The notes beneath the pieces were generated by a model. It had not been told where the DNA came from. It was given only the letters and a program-made list of their open reading frames with translations, and searched no databases. From the NCBI GenBank assembly GCA_010093605.1, contig MU004183.1, forward strand, positions 1,860,001-1,924,000: a stretch of DNA of 64,000 nt, written 5' to 3'. This DNA comes from Lophium mytilinum. Taxonomy: Eukaryota > Ascomycota > Dothideomycetes > Mytilinidiales > Mytilinidiaceae. The first letter of the stretch is position 1, and every line of letters starts with the position of its first letter. This document shows, in pieces, positions 1-12,190 of this stretch. The position numbers and the translations under genes are program-made.

Positions 1-143
1 GTTTTGAGGTTCTTATCGATAAAGCTCATCCTGGGATTTTTCGTCCCACCTCACCCCATACATTTTTCTTATATACCTGCATATTGTATATTTACCAACG
101 TATATCATTATTAGACCAATATTAGAGCGACTAGAATCTCAGC

Positions 144-1076
144 ATGGCAGACCTAGACCTCCAAGAAATCCACGACTACCTAGTCTCGCTCGCCCACAAA
201 GCGGGCGAGATGATAACCTCCGCCCATCCTACAACATCTGCATCAGGAACTAAGAAGAATTGTTAGTTCTACACACATACATGACTCCCTAGCAGTAAAC
301 CCACCTTATAATTCCCATCCCTAGCCGCCGACCTCGTAACCGAAACCGACCGCGCCGTCGAAACCCTCATATCCACCTCCCTACACACCCACTACCCCCA
401 CATCCTCTTCATGGGCGAAGAGACCTACAAGCCCGGGGACCGCCTCACCTCTGCCCCAACCTTCATCGTCGACCCCATCGACGGCACCACCAACTTCGTG
501 CACCGCCTCCCCTACGCCTGCATCTCACTCGGGCTCGCCATCAACCTCGTCCCCACCGTCGGCGTCGTCTACAACCCCTTCACAAACACGCTATACAGTG
601 CCATCACCGGCCGCGGCGCATTTCTGAACAAGACGACGCCGCTGCCCCTCGCGGCTCCGACGCCGTTAGGCGAGTTGAGCAATTGCCTCGTAGCGGTGGA
701 GTGGGGTAGTGATCGCAGCGGCAACGATTACGATGTTAAGGTCGCCACGTTTGCGAAGCTCGCGGGGGGGAAGGAGATTGGGGGGTCGATGGTGCATAGT
801 CTGCGCTCGTTCGGGTCTGCGGCGCTGAATATGTGCGCTGTGGCGAGTGGCGCGATTGATGTGTACTGGGAGACGGGGTGCTGGGCGTGGGATGTGTGTG
901 CGGGGTGGGTGATTCTGAAAGAGGCTGGAGGGTTAGTGGCGGATGGGAATCCGGGAGGGTGGGAGCCGAGGGTGGATGGGAGGCGCTATTTGTCTGTGAG
1001 AGGCGGGGAAGGCCAGAAGGAGCTTGTGGAGGAGTTTTGGGGGGTGGTTCAGGGGAAATGTGAAGTTGGACTCTAG
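144..1076 (+). CDS. Inositol monophosphatase family protein
   Basis: Magnesium-dependent phosphatase of the inositol monophosphatase superfamily; it probably releases inositol from inositol-1-phosphate in the cytosol. Two exons, 144..261 and 325..1076, are joined across a 63-bp GT-AG intron and give 289 aa. The junction recreates the family motif KKNSADLVTETD. Also visible are the metal-binding GEET, the signature DPIDGTTNFVH near residue 115, and the C-terminal WDVCAGWVILKEAGG motif that supplies the last metal-binding Asp. Length fits the family (about 270-300 aa). The start at 144 is the only ATG giving the complete N-terminal helix. A QutG-type relative of the quinate pathway cannot be excluded, but no quinate gene lies nearby. 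Confidence 0.9.
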
Positions 1077-1119
1077 AAACTGTGATATATAAAAGTATGT
1101 AGAGCTATAATTTGCAGCT

Positions 1120-1395
1120 AGAAACCTTACATCCCATTCTGGATTTTTCGGGTACACTGGAGGACTCTAAACGTTGCTAGAGTGGTGTAGGATGCTGAAT
1201 GTATGAATGACGCGTCACGTACTTTGCATCTCATCTTGAATTTTCCTGGTACGTTGGAGGACCTTAAACGGTGCTGGAACGGTGTAGGAAGCTGGATGTA
1301 TGAACAACAGCGTCATGTAATTTACATCCTGTTCTCAATTTTCCTGGTACGTTGGAGGACCTCAAACGGTGCTAGGATGGGATAGGAAGCCAGAC
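1120..1395. repeat. 98-bp tandem repeat array A (about 3 degenerate copies)
   Basis: Three copies of a 97-98 bp unit lie head to tail downstream of the phosphatase gene. The core GGTACGTTGGAGGACC recurs with substitutions at 1151, 1248 and 1346, followed each time by AAACGGTGCT-like sequence and a TAGGAAGC-like block. The same unit occurs in opposite orientation at about 24.4-24.9 kb. No convincing coding frame runs through it. Confidence 0.8.
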
Positions 1396-1883
1396 GGACT
1401 TCGAAGAATTCGCTCGCGGGGCACTCCACCCATTCTTTACCTCCGAGTTCACGAAGCGAGATGATTCTCCTCGCGGTCTCGTGACCTGCCTCAAGATTCA
1501 CGGAGATAGCTCCGAAACTGGGAGATCGTGATTCGGGCCTTTGGTATTGGGGTGAAAACTAGCTGCGATATTGCGGGCCTAGAAACTTGAGAGGAATAGC
1601 AGAGGTGCTTCGATAAGGTAAGGAGATATAGTAGACGGGAAATAGAGTGAGGGGATGAACTTCTGGAGGAAAGTCGGAGGTAAGGGAATATCAATTTCAC
1701 CGCCATCGCACATTGGACTTGAGTGTAGATACATCTAGCAAAAGAGACTAGGTATGTATTGCGTGCTACTAAGTAAGAACCCCTGACCAATGGTATCGAT
1801 CATCCATCATGTTCATTTTCGTGAAAAAGACCAAAGAAACAAACCCAACCCATTCCCCGTAACGTGCCCCAACCTTCTTAGCC
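1396..1883. other. Intergenic, nothing recognised
   Basis: Stretch between the repeat array and the convergent 3' end of the VIP1-like gene. It presumably holds that gene's 3' untranslated region. I see no coding sequence, RNA gene or repeat. Confidence 0.5.
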
Positions 1884-2813
1884 TCAAGTGGAGGCGGAAG
1901 CAGCGGGCTTCTCGCTCTCGTTCTTGGCGCAGTTGTTACATGCGCACTTGCCAGGAGGACACGGGCACTTCTCAGCTGTCGAGCCACAATTGCACGCGGT
2001 CTTGCCCTCTGATACCTCATGCACACCGGCCTCCTCCACAGACGGCTTCTCGCCCGTGGCACCCGCCGCATGCTGCTTCTTCAGATCCGCCAAACGCCTC
2101 GCCTCCGTATGCACATCCACCACCTGCTTGTTCCCCTCGGTATAGAGACTCGCAATCTTCTGGCCTGTGGGCGTACCCAGGGCCTTCTCAAAGTACGAGT
2201 TGATGCCACGCCATCCTGTGACCGCCTTATCCGTGACACCCAGCTTGGTGTCGACCGCCTGCGCCTTCTCCGTCGCCTTGAACTTGGTGTCGAACTGCTT
2301 CAGCGCTGAGGTGAAGCGGTTGCTGATGCCGTGCTGCTTGTCGAGGGCGATGGCACGCTCGATGGCGTTGTCGGAGATGACGTAGCCGTGGGCGAGGTAC
2401 TCGGCGACGATGCGAGAGCGAGGCTTATCTTCTTGCTCGAGCTCGTGCTCGTGCTCTTTCTCAAGAGCATCTTCGGTCGTGACGTGGCCGGCGGCAATCT
2501 GGTCGATGGACTTGGCAGAGGTAACAGAGACGGCGGACGGGCCGAGCTGGGTGTTGTCGAGGAGGAGGGCGGTTTTCGCGGCCGTCTCTTTCTCGAAGGT
2601 TACGGTTGCGGATTGGGAGTCTGCGGTGGGGGTGACGGAGAGGGTGGAGATTTTACCGCTGCTTGGTGTAAGTGTTTGTTCATGGCGATGGATGTGCTGA
2701 TGCAAGTTTTCTTGGAATAATAGGCAGCGAACTTACCAGAAGCTGAAGAAGTCTCTGACTTCCTTCTCGCTCGTCTGGGTGGAGATGTTCTCAACGTGGA
2801 CTGTGGTGGCCAT
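1884..2813 (-). CDS. vip1: VIP1-like RNA-recognition-motif protein with Cys-rich tail
   Basis: Two exons on the minus strand, 2737..2813 and 1884..2658, around a 78-bp intron give 283 aa. The junction joins VRDFFSF to CGKISTLSV and so completes an RRM (about residues 3-75) that starts MATTVHVENIS, as in the fission yeast Vip1 family. The middle is charged and helical. The C-terminus carries seven Cys in CNCG...CPCPPGKCACNNCAK, a metallothionein-like cluster. Fungal homologues are annotated as 'actin cytoskeleton protein VIP1', but the true role is poorly defined; RNA binding is inferred from the RRM, and metal binding by the tail is a guess. Confidence 0.85.
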
Positions 2814-5058
2814 GTTTGCGATATAGGGATAAAAGTTTGGGTGCTGGGTGTGGTAACTGAGTGCGGATATCAAGTGCGTGTATGAGTGATGTGGGAAGTC
2901 GATGAGCGGTGTATTCAGGCAGAGGGTTGTTTATAAGCAGACCTGGTTGTTGAAACGAGGGGCGACGACTGCAATGACGTTGCAGCTGGAAACGCCACAA
3001 CGAATGACTGGGCACGGACCCCGACACGCGGATCCTGTCTCAGCCACTGTGGCTGTGAAATACGTTAGCTTGCCAAGACGGGGAGCATTCTTGTGGAACT
3101 GTTTGCGATGCTCCTCGACTTCACGTGCTACGACGAGCGTCGCAAACAGGACAGCTGGTTACTGTGGTTCTGGAACGGGAGTCGCCCTGGTATGAATGCG
3201 TGCATTGCATTATCTCCTCATTCCAGGGCTGGGGAAGGCGCTATCTGATTACACTAGGGAACCTTGGTGATGCGACCTAATCTGCATCCCAGCTCATAAG
3301 ACGGCCGCTCCTCCCTATCCTTAAATGAACAATAATACGAAATCCCATTGCGTCAAGGAGTTGGACAAGTTACTAGGGCCCAACTTGAGGGGAGGTCAAA
3401 TGAAACTATTTCCAAGTCTCGGGTGCAGTGTAAACGAGCCAATGAGCGTCGAGGTCTCATGGAGACTCGTGATCAAGCCCCGCTTGAATTTTTCTGCAGC
3501 TGTCAAATGCAACGTCCAACGCGAACGAAATGCAACAACTGGACGGACAGCTATCACTAAATTGTACCGAAACGTGTACGGCAGCCGGCTTGTGAAGCTA
3601 GCACCACCCCGCACATGTCACTAGCCATATGGTTCGAGAATCTTCCGTTTCGTAACAGCATCAGAGTACGGTAAGTTGAGCCGAGATGAATGAAAAACAC
3701 TCGATAGCCGTCCCTCACGGCCTCTGAGCATGCCAGTCAACCTAGTCCTGGATAGACGCAAGGGTCTTTGCCGACGGCTACCGTTGTTCAAGCACGGAGA
3801 AGGGTCCATCTTCTCGTTCATCCCTGCGCATCTCACGCGATACGGGTTCTGAAACTCCATTGTGCTGGAGCCATCCATAGCCAGCTTGCATATGTACATG
3901 TATCAGGTCGCGATATTCACGACATGGCACAGCTGCAGCCTTTGGAAGATTTGGTGTGCCATTGATAAGTGCCTGACTCGCACTACGGCAGAAAAGCAGG
4001 AAGCCGGACTCCTATTCCTCCCGTCCGGTGAGGATTCGGGCCGTTTTGCGAGCTGCAAGATACGGGAAACCCAGCGCACTGGCACGCTGGAGCGAGCAAG
4101 TTTCGTGGAAAGACTCGAACGAGGAGCGACGAGGAGACCAGGCCACCTGGAGATGGGCCGTGGACCCCACATCGATGGCAACCGCTAACGGCGATCGTCG
4201 CTCCAGGCATGGCGGATGTGCCTTGGCCTAAATGCAGGTGCCCAGCTGTGAGATAGAGAGGGGTCGCTATCTGACCGCCTTTTTCCACGACGAAGCGATT
4301 TTGCGCTCCCCTCGCTGCTCCCAACGCTGTGCAATGCATTGAAATGGCCGAAAAAGCACCATTTCCCTGCTCCTGCTCCCAAATGGAGCCCTCGGGCGGA
4401 GAATAGACAGATGGAGATACAGTTGCGGAACGGCGCAGAGCCGCCACATCATCTGCAGCCGAAGCAAGGATTTCCGCCTTCCGGGGTGTGGGCCGACATC
4501 GGGCTGGCCTATCAGCTGGTGTACTAAATCTTTTTACTTCTTCCCGAGACAGGGTATTCGCGGGCCAGTGCATGCATCCAGCGGCGCCTTAACAGCGTCG
4601 GAACACGGCCGGCGTTGGGATATCAAAACTCTAACGACGATGCGAGATAAGCAGCGTAAGCAGGCAGGATGCAAGCAGCGCAACACGATCGGCGAGTGAG
4701 AGTCAAAATATGCGCAGTGGAGGAGGATAGAATGCGAGAGGGGAGTGTAGCCGCTGTGGCGAGGGCGTTGCATGCGGAGAGGTGGAGCTGTGAAAGGAAT
4801 GCATGTCTGATTCGGGCAAGCACGGGCCGTCGTTCGGTGGTCGTGTGCCGGTGTTGACCTGATAAACTTCTTCCTCCACCCCGCCCACAACACTCTTTCC
4901 ACTTCACTCCATTCTGTCTGCCACTTCCGTTTGCAGCTCTTCTTCTTCAATCTCTGGGGCTCCCTAGGTCAAACGCAGCGAACGCTCATATACCGTTCCG
5001 TCGAGCCTGCCCGCTGCGTGTTGGCACAACCGTAAGATCTATATCAGGCTCCCAGATC
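2814..5058. other. Long intergenic region, no supported gene
   Basis: Divergent spacer between the VIP1-like gene and the MFS transporter, so both promoters lie here. Open frames exist (for example minus strand 3983..4573), but they show no recognisable domain, low-complexity but non-protein-like composition, and no splice continuity. The last 200 bp before 5059 are pyrimidine-rich, as expected of a fungal promoter and leader. Confidence 0.5.
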
Positions 5059-7024
5059 ATGTTTCTCACTCAAACAAGAACTCCTCGTGACCCCAACAAA
5101 TTTCCCACGGTCCAGCTCTTCATCCTTGGTACGTTATCTCCCAAAGCGCTTGCAGCATCGGGAACGGAGAGTCGGCCTGCACTAGACTTGGTACGCCGCA
5201 GGTCTTGCTGCAGCCGGAGTCACACTCATTGACTGTCACTCCACCCCCTCACGAAAATCGCAATGCATGAGATCCCACTAACTTAGTGTTCCAATAGCAC
5301 TCGTACGCGTTGCGGAGCCCATTGCTCTCACTTCTATCTTTCCGTATGCTTGGAAGCTCGTTCTCTATTACAATGTCACCGACGAAGCCAACGCCGCTTT
5401 GTACGCCGGCATCCTCATCTCTGCCTTCGCTCTCGCCGAGGCCTTGACTGGCATGTACTGGGGAGGTCTTTCAGATCGTATCGGAAGGAAGCCGGTCCTC
5501 TTGCTAGGATGTGCCGGTACTCTGCTGTCCCTCCTCATCCTCGGCTTCGCCCCCAACTTCTGGGTTGCACTCGCTGGCAGAATCCTCGGAGGCATGCTGA
5601 ACGGAAACATTGGCGTAATTCAGACTATGGTTGGAGAGCTAGTTACGAAACCTGAGCACGAGCGTATGCTTTCCCCTTAGCATCGTCATTCAACCTTTAC
5701 TGACTGTACCTAGCTCGAGCCTACGCTGTAATGCCATTCGTTTGGTCGGTGGGAACTATCGTTGGGCGTGAGTACACGGATGCTTCCGTAACCTAGATTT
5801 AATACTAATTTTCGTCCAGCTTCTATTGGCGGGTACTTCGCTAATCCTGCCGAGAACTTCTCTATTTCCCCGCATAACATCTTCGCCAAGTTCCCGTATC
5901 TCCTCCCTAATCTTATTTGTTCCGTTTTCATGCTCGTTGCCATTGTCGCTGGATATGTTTTCCTCGTCGAGACACATCCAGACATGCAACCATGGAGCAC
6001 TCCGGAAGATCTGGACAACACCACGGCTCAGACGCCTCTGCTTCCAACTGCAGGAGCCACAGCTCATGCCGCTGCGAACTTGACCACGGAGTCATACGGG
6101 ACGTTCGACGCCGTCGATGTTCAGCGGAAGGAAAATTGGCACGTAAAGTCCGACGGACGTTCCGCTTCCATATCTTCTGAGGAGAATGGGAAGGTCTTTA
6201 CGAAGAATGTGGTCATGTTAGTTGTCGCCTTAGGCATCTTCACGTACCATTCGGTAAGTCTGGCTTCTGGTTGAATATGTAGTCCTTATCGGCCACTGAC
6301 ATTTTTCAACAAATAGATGACTTATGACCACCTGCTCCCTATCTTTCTCCAAGACCGACGGATTGACGAGCTCTCAGTCAATGCCGATTCTTTCTCGCCA
6401 ATGGCCGGCGGACTTGGGCTTTCTACCCAACAGGTTGGCATCATTATGAGTTTCAACGGTATCATTGCGCTCGTCATCCAAGCCGCTGTGTTTCCACTGA
6501 TGGCCGCCTGGCTCGGAGTGTGGAGACTTTTCATTTTCGTCACCATTGGCCATCCTATCGCTTACTTCATCGTCCCATACCTTGCAATGCTTCCCGAGTC
6601 CTGGGTATACCCTGGCATCTATTTCTGCCTTGGTATTCGAAATTTCTTCTCCATAGTGGCCTACCCGCTCATCCTTATTCTCCTCAAAGAAGCTTCGCCA
6701 TCTACGACCCACCTTGGGAAGATCAATGGCCTCGCTGCAAGTACTGGAGCCGCTTGTCGTACTATGGCTAGTCCGATCGCTGGCTTCCTCTACGGTCTCG
6801 GCATCCAGCTGAACTTCACTCCAATTGCCTGGTGGGCAAGCGCGGTGGTCGCTGTGATTGGAGCATTCCAGGTCGCTTTCGTGAAGAGGAAGCACAAGCG
6901 AGAGACTCATATCCTTCCCGCAGCTCCGTGCCGCTTTATGCCTGCTGAGGAGCCCTTCAAACCCGACATTGTTTATATCACGGTCGACCCCACTTCGGAT
7001 GATGAACGCGAAGTCGAAGTTTAG
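5059..7024 (+). CDS. Major facilitator superfamily transporter (ZIF1/zinc-induced-facilitator-like)
   Basis: Five exons, 5059..5128, 5298..5663, 5714..5767, 5820..6253 and 6317..7024, give 543 aa; all junctions are in phase. Residues about 15-25 read PRDPNKFPTVQLF, then TM1 with RVAEPIALTSIFPY. The MFS loop 2-3 signature is GGLSDRIGRKPVLLLG. The third exon junction gives EPRAYAVMPFVWSVGTIVGPSIGGYFANP, typical of TM4-5 in this family. A long hydrophilic central loop (about residues 210-280) separates the two six-helix halves. It is a plasma- or vacuolar-membrane proton-coupled exporter by family analogy; the substrate is unknown. The first intron (169 bp) is longer than the others and could hide a small extra exon. 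Confidence 0.85.
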
Positions 7025-8673
7025 TGCTTGCTTGATGATTGATTGATTGCTTTCGAGTATGTTTTATATCCAAAGCGTTGATGCGGGTGAGAACCGATTA
7101 AGCATTGCAAAATCCACGGTCATTGGTGGGTTGCTTTTCAGCATGGCGTTTCTGGAGTTTTAGTATCTCATTTTCTAGTTCTCTTCTTCGGCGTATAGAC
7201 CGGTCTTCCTTTCGGCGTTGAAGCGTGCTTTGAGCGTGCTCTGAGACTTGCGTGCATATTTGGTCTTTTACTCCGTCGTCAATGTAGTTTCTGCGAGCGA
7301 TCTTTTGGCGCATTCTTCCATTTCAACGGCATTGCTGCCAGAATTTTTTGGCGATTGTAGGTGGGGAAGAAGGATTATGAGACATGGCAGAGGTACAGGT
7401 ATAAGAAAGAATGCAAAACTATACAAAACTTCTCGGATTGTCTAGTGACGTGCTTTCCTACGCATTGATCGGTTCGACTTTCGACAGTGCCTTACCATAG
7501 GTATCCGTACACTTTCTTGCTAGTGTTTATATGGGGCGCCAATGTACCGGTAGAAGATACACTTCAATCTAAATAAACCCTGCTCACGCTGTCCGATGGA
7601 GCCTCACAAGTTTACTAGCTGTCCAGAATGCCGAATTTCTCTCCTGTTCAAAAGTCGAAAATGCTAATCGGATCTAAGCTGAAACCTGCCCTTCGTCTTG
7701 TTGCGAGGTCTTTATGAGCGAGGCTCAGCTGATAGGCCATAGGCATGGTGGATCCCATACCAAGCCGGCGCTGCACGCGTTTCGAGATGTCTACGAGCCA
7801 TTAAAGTGTGCTCGTCGGGATCGCCCGATCGTGGGAATACGGACGGTCCTTGCGACGGTAGCCTTTCGGATTGTTAACATGTGCACTGCACGTATACGTT
7901 TTTCTCTTGTCCGCTCCCTATCCCGCCATGATGAGGTCACTAAAAGGCGGTGCTTTCAATACTACTGTTGGGTGGAGTGGATAAAGAAGGCGAGAGTCGG
8001 ATGAGTCCGGTTCCGATAGCTTCACAGGGAGGCTAATGGCAAGGTACTACACTGTCTTGCTACTGTCACAGGTGCTTCAGCAAGATTTGGAGGATCCGAA
8101 TGAGATGTGAGCTCATACTTTTGAACAACCCGTAGAATCGTTACGCCATCTCAGACGGCGTCGCTCGCACATATACTCGAAGGAATATCGGTATACGCAC
8201 TGTGCGAATTCTCGTGGTTTCTAAAATAGACTCGGATAAATATGGCTCAGTAGTGCAGCCAGCTATGATTAGCATGGTTGTTTACGGAAAAAGGAAGCTT
8301 TCTAAAGGTTTAAGAAGTATCACGCTGATCACGTCATATGACTTGCTATGGTTATGCTAGCATATCAAGAGTTATAGTCTACCAATCAAGCCATCCAAGA
8401 TTGGATTGTCTATTTCTCTATCGACTCACTGCTTGACTTTGATCCCACCCAATCAATCAGAATCCGCGGTGGGTTTCCGGCGACTTTGCGCAGGAAGTAG
8501 CACGAGCTACTACTTCTCTTACTCATAATTCTAACATGAAACGTCACTCGCTGGCTCTGTCACAGCTGTGAGTAGGAAGACACACTTGCGTAACATGTAC
8601 TCACGAGCTTATAGCTGTCCTCACCATGTATTTCTCCACAGATACATGTAAATATCGCCTTACGTTATGAGAC
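7025..8673. other. Intergenic, no supported gene
   Basis: Spacer between two convergent genes, 1.65 kb. The short frames in it (for example 7714..8004 plus) have random-like composition and no family resemblance. I see no RNA gene or repeat. Confidence 0.45.
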
Positions 8674-9705
8674 CTATACCCTGTACATGTCCTCTAGGTA
8701 CTCTACCATTCGTCTCTGCAGCGCCAACAACTCATCTTCAGTGATCTTCGGCCCAACCCCACTAGCCGCTGGCGGCGGTGTACCTGCTGTCTTTTCCTCG
8801 TCTGGGGGGATGATTAGCTCTGGCTTAACACCGAAGAAGGGCACGCCTAAACGCTTCAGTTCTAAGGACATGTTGTCCACCATCAGCTGCACCGCTCGAT
8901 AGATCCGCTTATCGAGCTGCTTAAGCTCGATCTCTGCTTGCTCGGCAGACTATTCACGATCAGCTTCATCCGCACACGGAGCGCTGGGACACCGTCAAGG
9001 GCTCCAAGAACTCACCACAGGCGCAGCATCAAGAGAAGTGCCCAGCGAAGATCTGTAACGGTAAGCCAGAGCCAGAGCCATTCAACCTTGCGTGATGACG
9101 TACAGTATACTCTTCAGATTCTCGTCATTGTCTGATCTGGCAGCGTGCGCCTTCAGCAGAGCTTCCCTCTCCGCCTGCCTAAACAACGTTAATCTGATAG
9201 CTTTCATGCCGCTTGTAAGGAATACCTACCACGTCTTCTCTTGATGCTCTTGGTCGGCCATCAACTGCATCATGTCAGCGCAAGAACGTCGTGAAGTTCA
9301 TCTGGCACATACCTTCCGAATCGCCATCTTGAAACTCGGAGTCTGAGCCGCGATCTTGCTGACGCAACGTAGACCATGCGACCATTCGGTGATCGTAGCA
9401 GGGTCGATTAGGGGAGGTGCGGAGCTGGTCCGGGGTGGATCTTGGATACTTGACCGGTGCTGGGGGACGGTTCGTTGGTCCTGTCGCGTGCTCGTGGGTC
9501 GGACCGGGAGCTGTTCGACATTTGTAGAAGGCTGTGAAGTCGCTTGAGTTGGATGAGTTGGGTCATAGAAAGGCTCTGATTGATGTTGAAGAAGGCTGGC
9601 TGCTATGTCCTGGCCTGGCTGCTGTGGGGTTGCAGGGGCTAGAGATGCCAGAGTTCGCAGGACAGAGGCTAAGTCTGGGACCTGGGGGTTGTGGTTCTCT
9701 GCCAT
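8674..9705 (-). CDS. DUF2458-family protein
   Basis: Five exons on the minus strand, 9313..9705, 9230..9264, 9104..9178, 9016..9052 and 8674..8949, give 271 aa with four introns of about 40-70 bp, all in phase. The N-terminal half is Pro/Gln/Thr-rich and probably disordered. The rest is helical: WSHGLRCVSKIAAQTP, EKTWWQAEREALLKAHAAR, then KQLDKRIYRAVQLMVDNM and LGVPFFGVKPELI. The last two match my memory of the fungal DUF2458 family (Pfam PF10454). Function is unknown. Two of the exons are only 35 and 37 bp, so automated gene callers may truncate this gene. Confidence 0.75.
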
Positions 9706-10146
9706 TTGAGATGCGATCTAGTTGTGACAGTTTGAGAGAGTACTGAGTTGATACTTTTGATGGAGAAGATTAGATAGAGCGCGGAGCCTGGGATGCTCGG
9801 CGATGAACTGAATGAGTGGTATCAAGGAGAGACTTGTAGAAAGTCGTTCCAGCCAATCGACCCGAATGCAAACATCATCAAAGCACTAACTATCCACCAT
9901 AGATGTAGAACTCTTAATATCAAGAAATCATCCACGGCGTTGTCTTCACCAACCCCCCAGCCTCGTTGTCGGCGAAATCACCTCCGTCACCACCCCCGGC
10001 CCACGCCACGGCTCTCTCCGACTTTTTCCCAGTGGTTCGATTCGACGACACCTCAAGACCTCTCGAGAAACCCCCCCCCAAAAAAATCCGCCCAATTCCA
10101 CTCCCCACCCCCCATCCAGCACCTTCCCAGCAGCAGCACCCGGCCC
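9706..10146. promoter_or_regulatory. Divergent promoter region
   Basis: A 441-bp spacer between the divergent DUF2458 and COX14-like genes. The proximal part before 10147 is C-rich on the plus strand with a run of C then A near 10070-10086. A plus-strand frame is open from 9793 through the COX14-like start, but its composition does not look like protein. Confidence 0.4.
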
Positions 10147-11005
10147 ATGATGGCACGCTCAGCCACGGACGCCACCCGCTTCACCGCGACGGGGCCCTAC
10201 GCACACTCAAAACCCAATACGGCGTCGACGCTGCAATTCGCCGGGCCGCCGCCCCCAAACGAGACGCCGCAACAGAAGGTCATACGGCTGCGAGAAGGCG
10301 CGCGGAAGGCGAAGTTGGCGCGTATCAGCAAGTTCGATAGGGTTGTGGCGACGGGTAGGGTGGTGGCGGATGCTGCGCATCGGACGACGGCGTATGGGCT
10401 TATTTTCTTAACGGGTATGTCACTCAATTGGGCTTTGGGGATGCTGGGGATTGCTATGAAGTGCTTCTGCGTGTTTGAGACGGATGCTGATTGTGGGTTT
10501 TCTAGGTGTTGCGGGTCTGGTTACTGTATTCTCCCTCGGTGACATGATCGTCTACAATCGTCGGAAGAAGCGAGAGTACTTCGCTGAGCAGCAGGCAAAG
10601 CACGCGAAGGATTTGGGAATCGCCCGGTTAGCTGCAGCTGATGGCAGTGCGGATGAGAACCAGATACTGTTGTTGAACAGGGAGAGGGCCGCGGAGGAGG
10701 CGGAAGTTGCGAAGCAAAATCGGAAAGGCTTCTTCAAGTCTACACTACAATATCTCTATGGAAGCCCCGAGCAGCAGAAGGAGGCAGAGCAGAACGCGGC
10801 GAAGACGCCATCCGAGTTGGTGGAGGGGTTTAAAGAGGAGGTTCATGATAAGACTGGCAATCTTGGGATAATGAAGGCAGTAGAGGAGTCGAGAAAAGAG
10901 CAGTCATCCTTAAAAGGCGGACCATTGGATGAGCTAGCAGACAATGCGGCGTCATCGACAGCTGCAAGCACAAAAGGCTGGACGAGCTGGATAACAGGCC
11001 GGTGA
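10147..11005 (+). CDS. COX14-type cytochrome oxidase assembly domain protein
   Basis: Two exons, 10147..10414 and 10506..11005, give 255 aa; the junction GGT codon is split by a 91-bp intron. The start at the double ATG (10147/10150) precedes ARSATDATRFTATGP, which I recognise from fungal proteins annotated with the cytochrome oxidase c assembly domain (Pfam COX14, PF14880). The segment RISKFDRVVATGRVVADAAHR leads into one membrane helix (YGLIFLTGVAGLVTVFSLGDMIVYN) followed by a basic NRRKKRE. The C-terminal half is charged and helical. Expected site is the mitochondrial inner membrane. It is much longer than yeast Cox14 (about 70 aa), so the functional equivalence is uncertain. Confidence 0.65.
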
Positions 11006-11272
11006 GGGCAAAAGTCGATATAACCGTTCTGGTGCGGAGGTTGTCTGGAGGAGCTTGTAGCTCTCTGATGTATAATATGTCGTTCACAACTGTATCATTC
11101 TATCTTGCATAGAGAGGTGTACAGTGGGCACGGAGTTCAGGTGGTAGTCCTGTCAATTGACAGGGCGTTACTTTTATTCAAGGGTATCGCATTTTACAGT
11201 ATTCGTCCAGTTCAAACCGAAAGCCAAGACGCCCAATCCAATTGTATCATGGTTGCCATTCGTTGACTCCAT

Positions 11273-11873
11273 CTAACGATCTGTACTGCCTACTGGAATA
11301 TAATCCCGTCGTTCTCTCGCTTTCTGTACCACCGTTAGCACCATACTCAAATAGTACGGATCCGTAAGGCCCACCTCTGACCACTGATCTATCCATGGCC
11401 GAACAGCCGCATACGTCAACAGTCCTACTGTCGCAATTATAAATATGAATACGACCGCTTGGTCTTTAGTCGAGTCCCGCTCTGTACCACCACTGTCAGC
11501 TCCTTCTGATATACCCATTCATAAGATGTAACATACGGAAGCAAGTTGTGAAGACCTCCTCCTCTGGCGCGCCCTGGCAGAACGGATAGCCCAGACAGAA
11601 CTGGCGATTACAGTCGCTGCACGTCCTCCTCGAAGCCCGCTCTCTGAGTAGATCTGGATCTACGGGCTTCTTGGTGGCAGGGCTGTCGAGAGCCACAATC
11701 GTGCTATTACCGTTGCAGGTGCATTTGCAGAAGGAGGTGGGGGCTGTGAATGGTGAGCTTATGTTCATTGTTACAGATGGTGGTAAGGTCATACAGGCTG
11801 CGGAGACGCTCGAAATAAGAGTAAGCGCAAGGAAAGCGAGCAAGATCAAAATCCAGGACCGTCGGGTTTCCAT
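11273..11873 (-). CDS. Small Cys-rich secretory-pathway membrane protein, conserved in fungi
   Basis: Two exons on the minus strand, 11537..11873 and 11273..11481, give 181 aa; the junction yields TTCFQRDSTKDQAVVFIF. Residues 1-26 form a signal peptide (ILILLAFLALTLISSVSA). A lumenal domain holds about nine Cys, including FCKCTC, TCSDCNRQFC and GYPFCQGA. One membrane helix follows near residues 122-142, then a tail ending PVGSTDR. I recall close fungal relatives with the same Cys pattern but no assigned function. It is probably a type I membrane protein of the ER or surface. Confidence 0.7.
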
Positions 11874-12190
11874 AGTATATCAAGGTGTTTCAGACAATAC
11901 TAGAATCGGGCGGCAAAAGCTGGAATACCGCGATGTTGAGGGACCAAGGACGATTGAGCCATGGATGCATGTCATTTGTCTACGGCGCTAGCCAGCTTCC
12001 CCAGCCGCCGAGCAGAACCTTTTGCTGGACCCCTCCACTCCACTCCCGCTCTACTTGCGACCACCATACCCACGACTAGCATCATGCGGCTTTACTAGCA
12101 AGCGCCTGTATTTAGCAGCATCTAGATTTTGTTCTATTTCCGGCCGCGCTGTACAACTCTCTTTTCCTACCGCCGGGACAGGTCGTACAA
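11874..12190. promoter_or_regulatory. Divergent promoter region
   Basis: A 317-bp spacer shared by the divergent Cys-rich membrane protein and nucleolar protein genes. No specific operator is recognised. Confidence 0.4.

Noticed and set aside
3983-4573. A 196-codon minus-strand open frame
   Set aside because: No recognisable domain, unusual composition and overlapping frames on both strands; no splice or start context supporting a gene.
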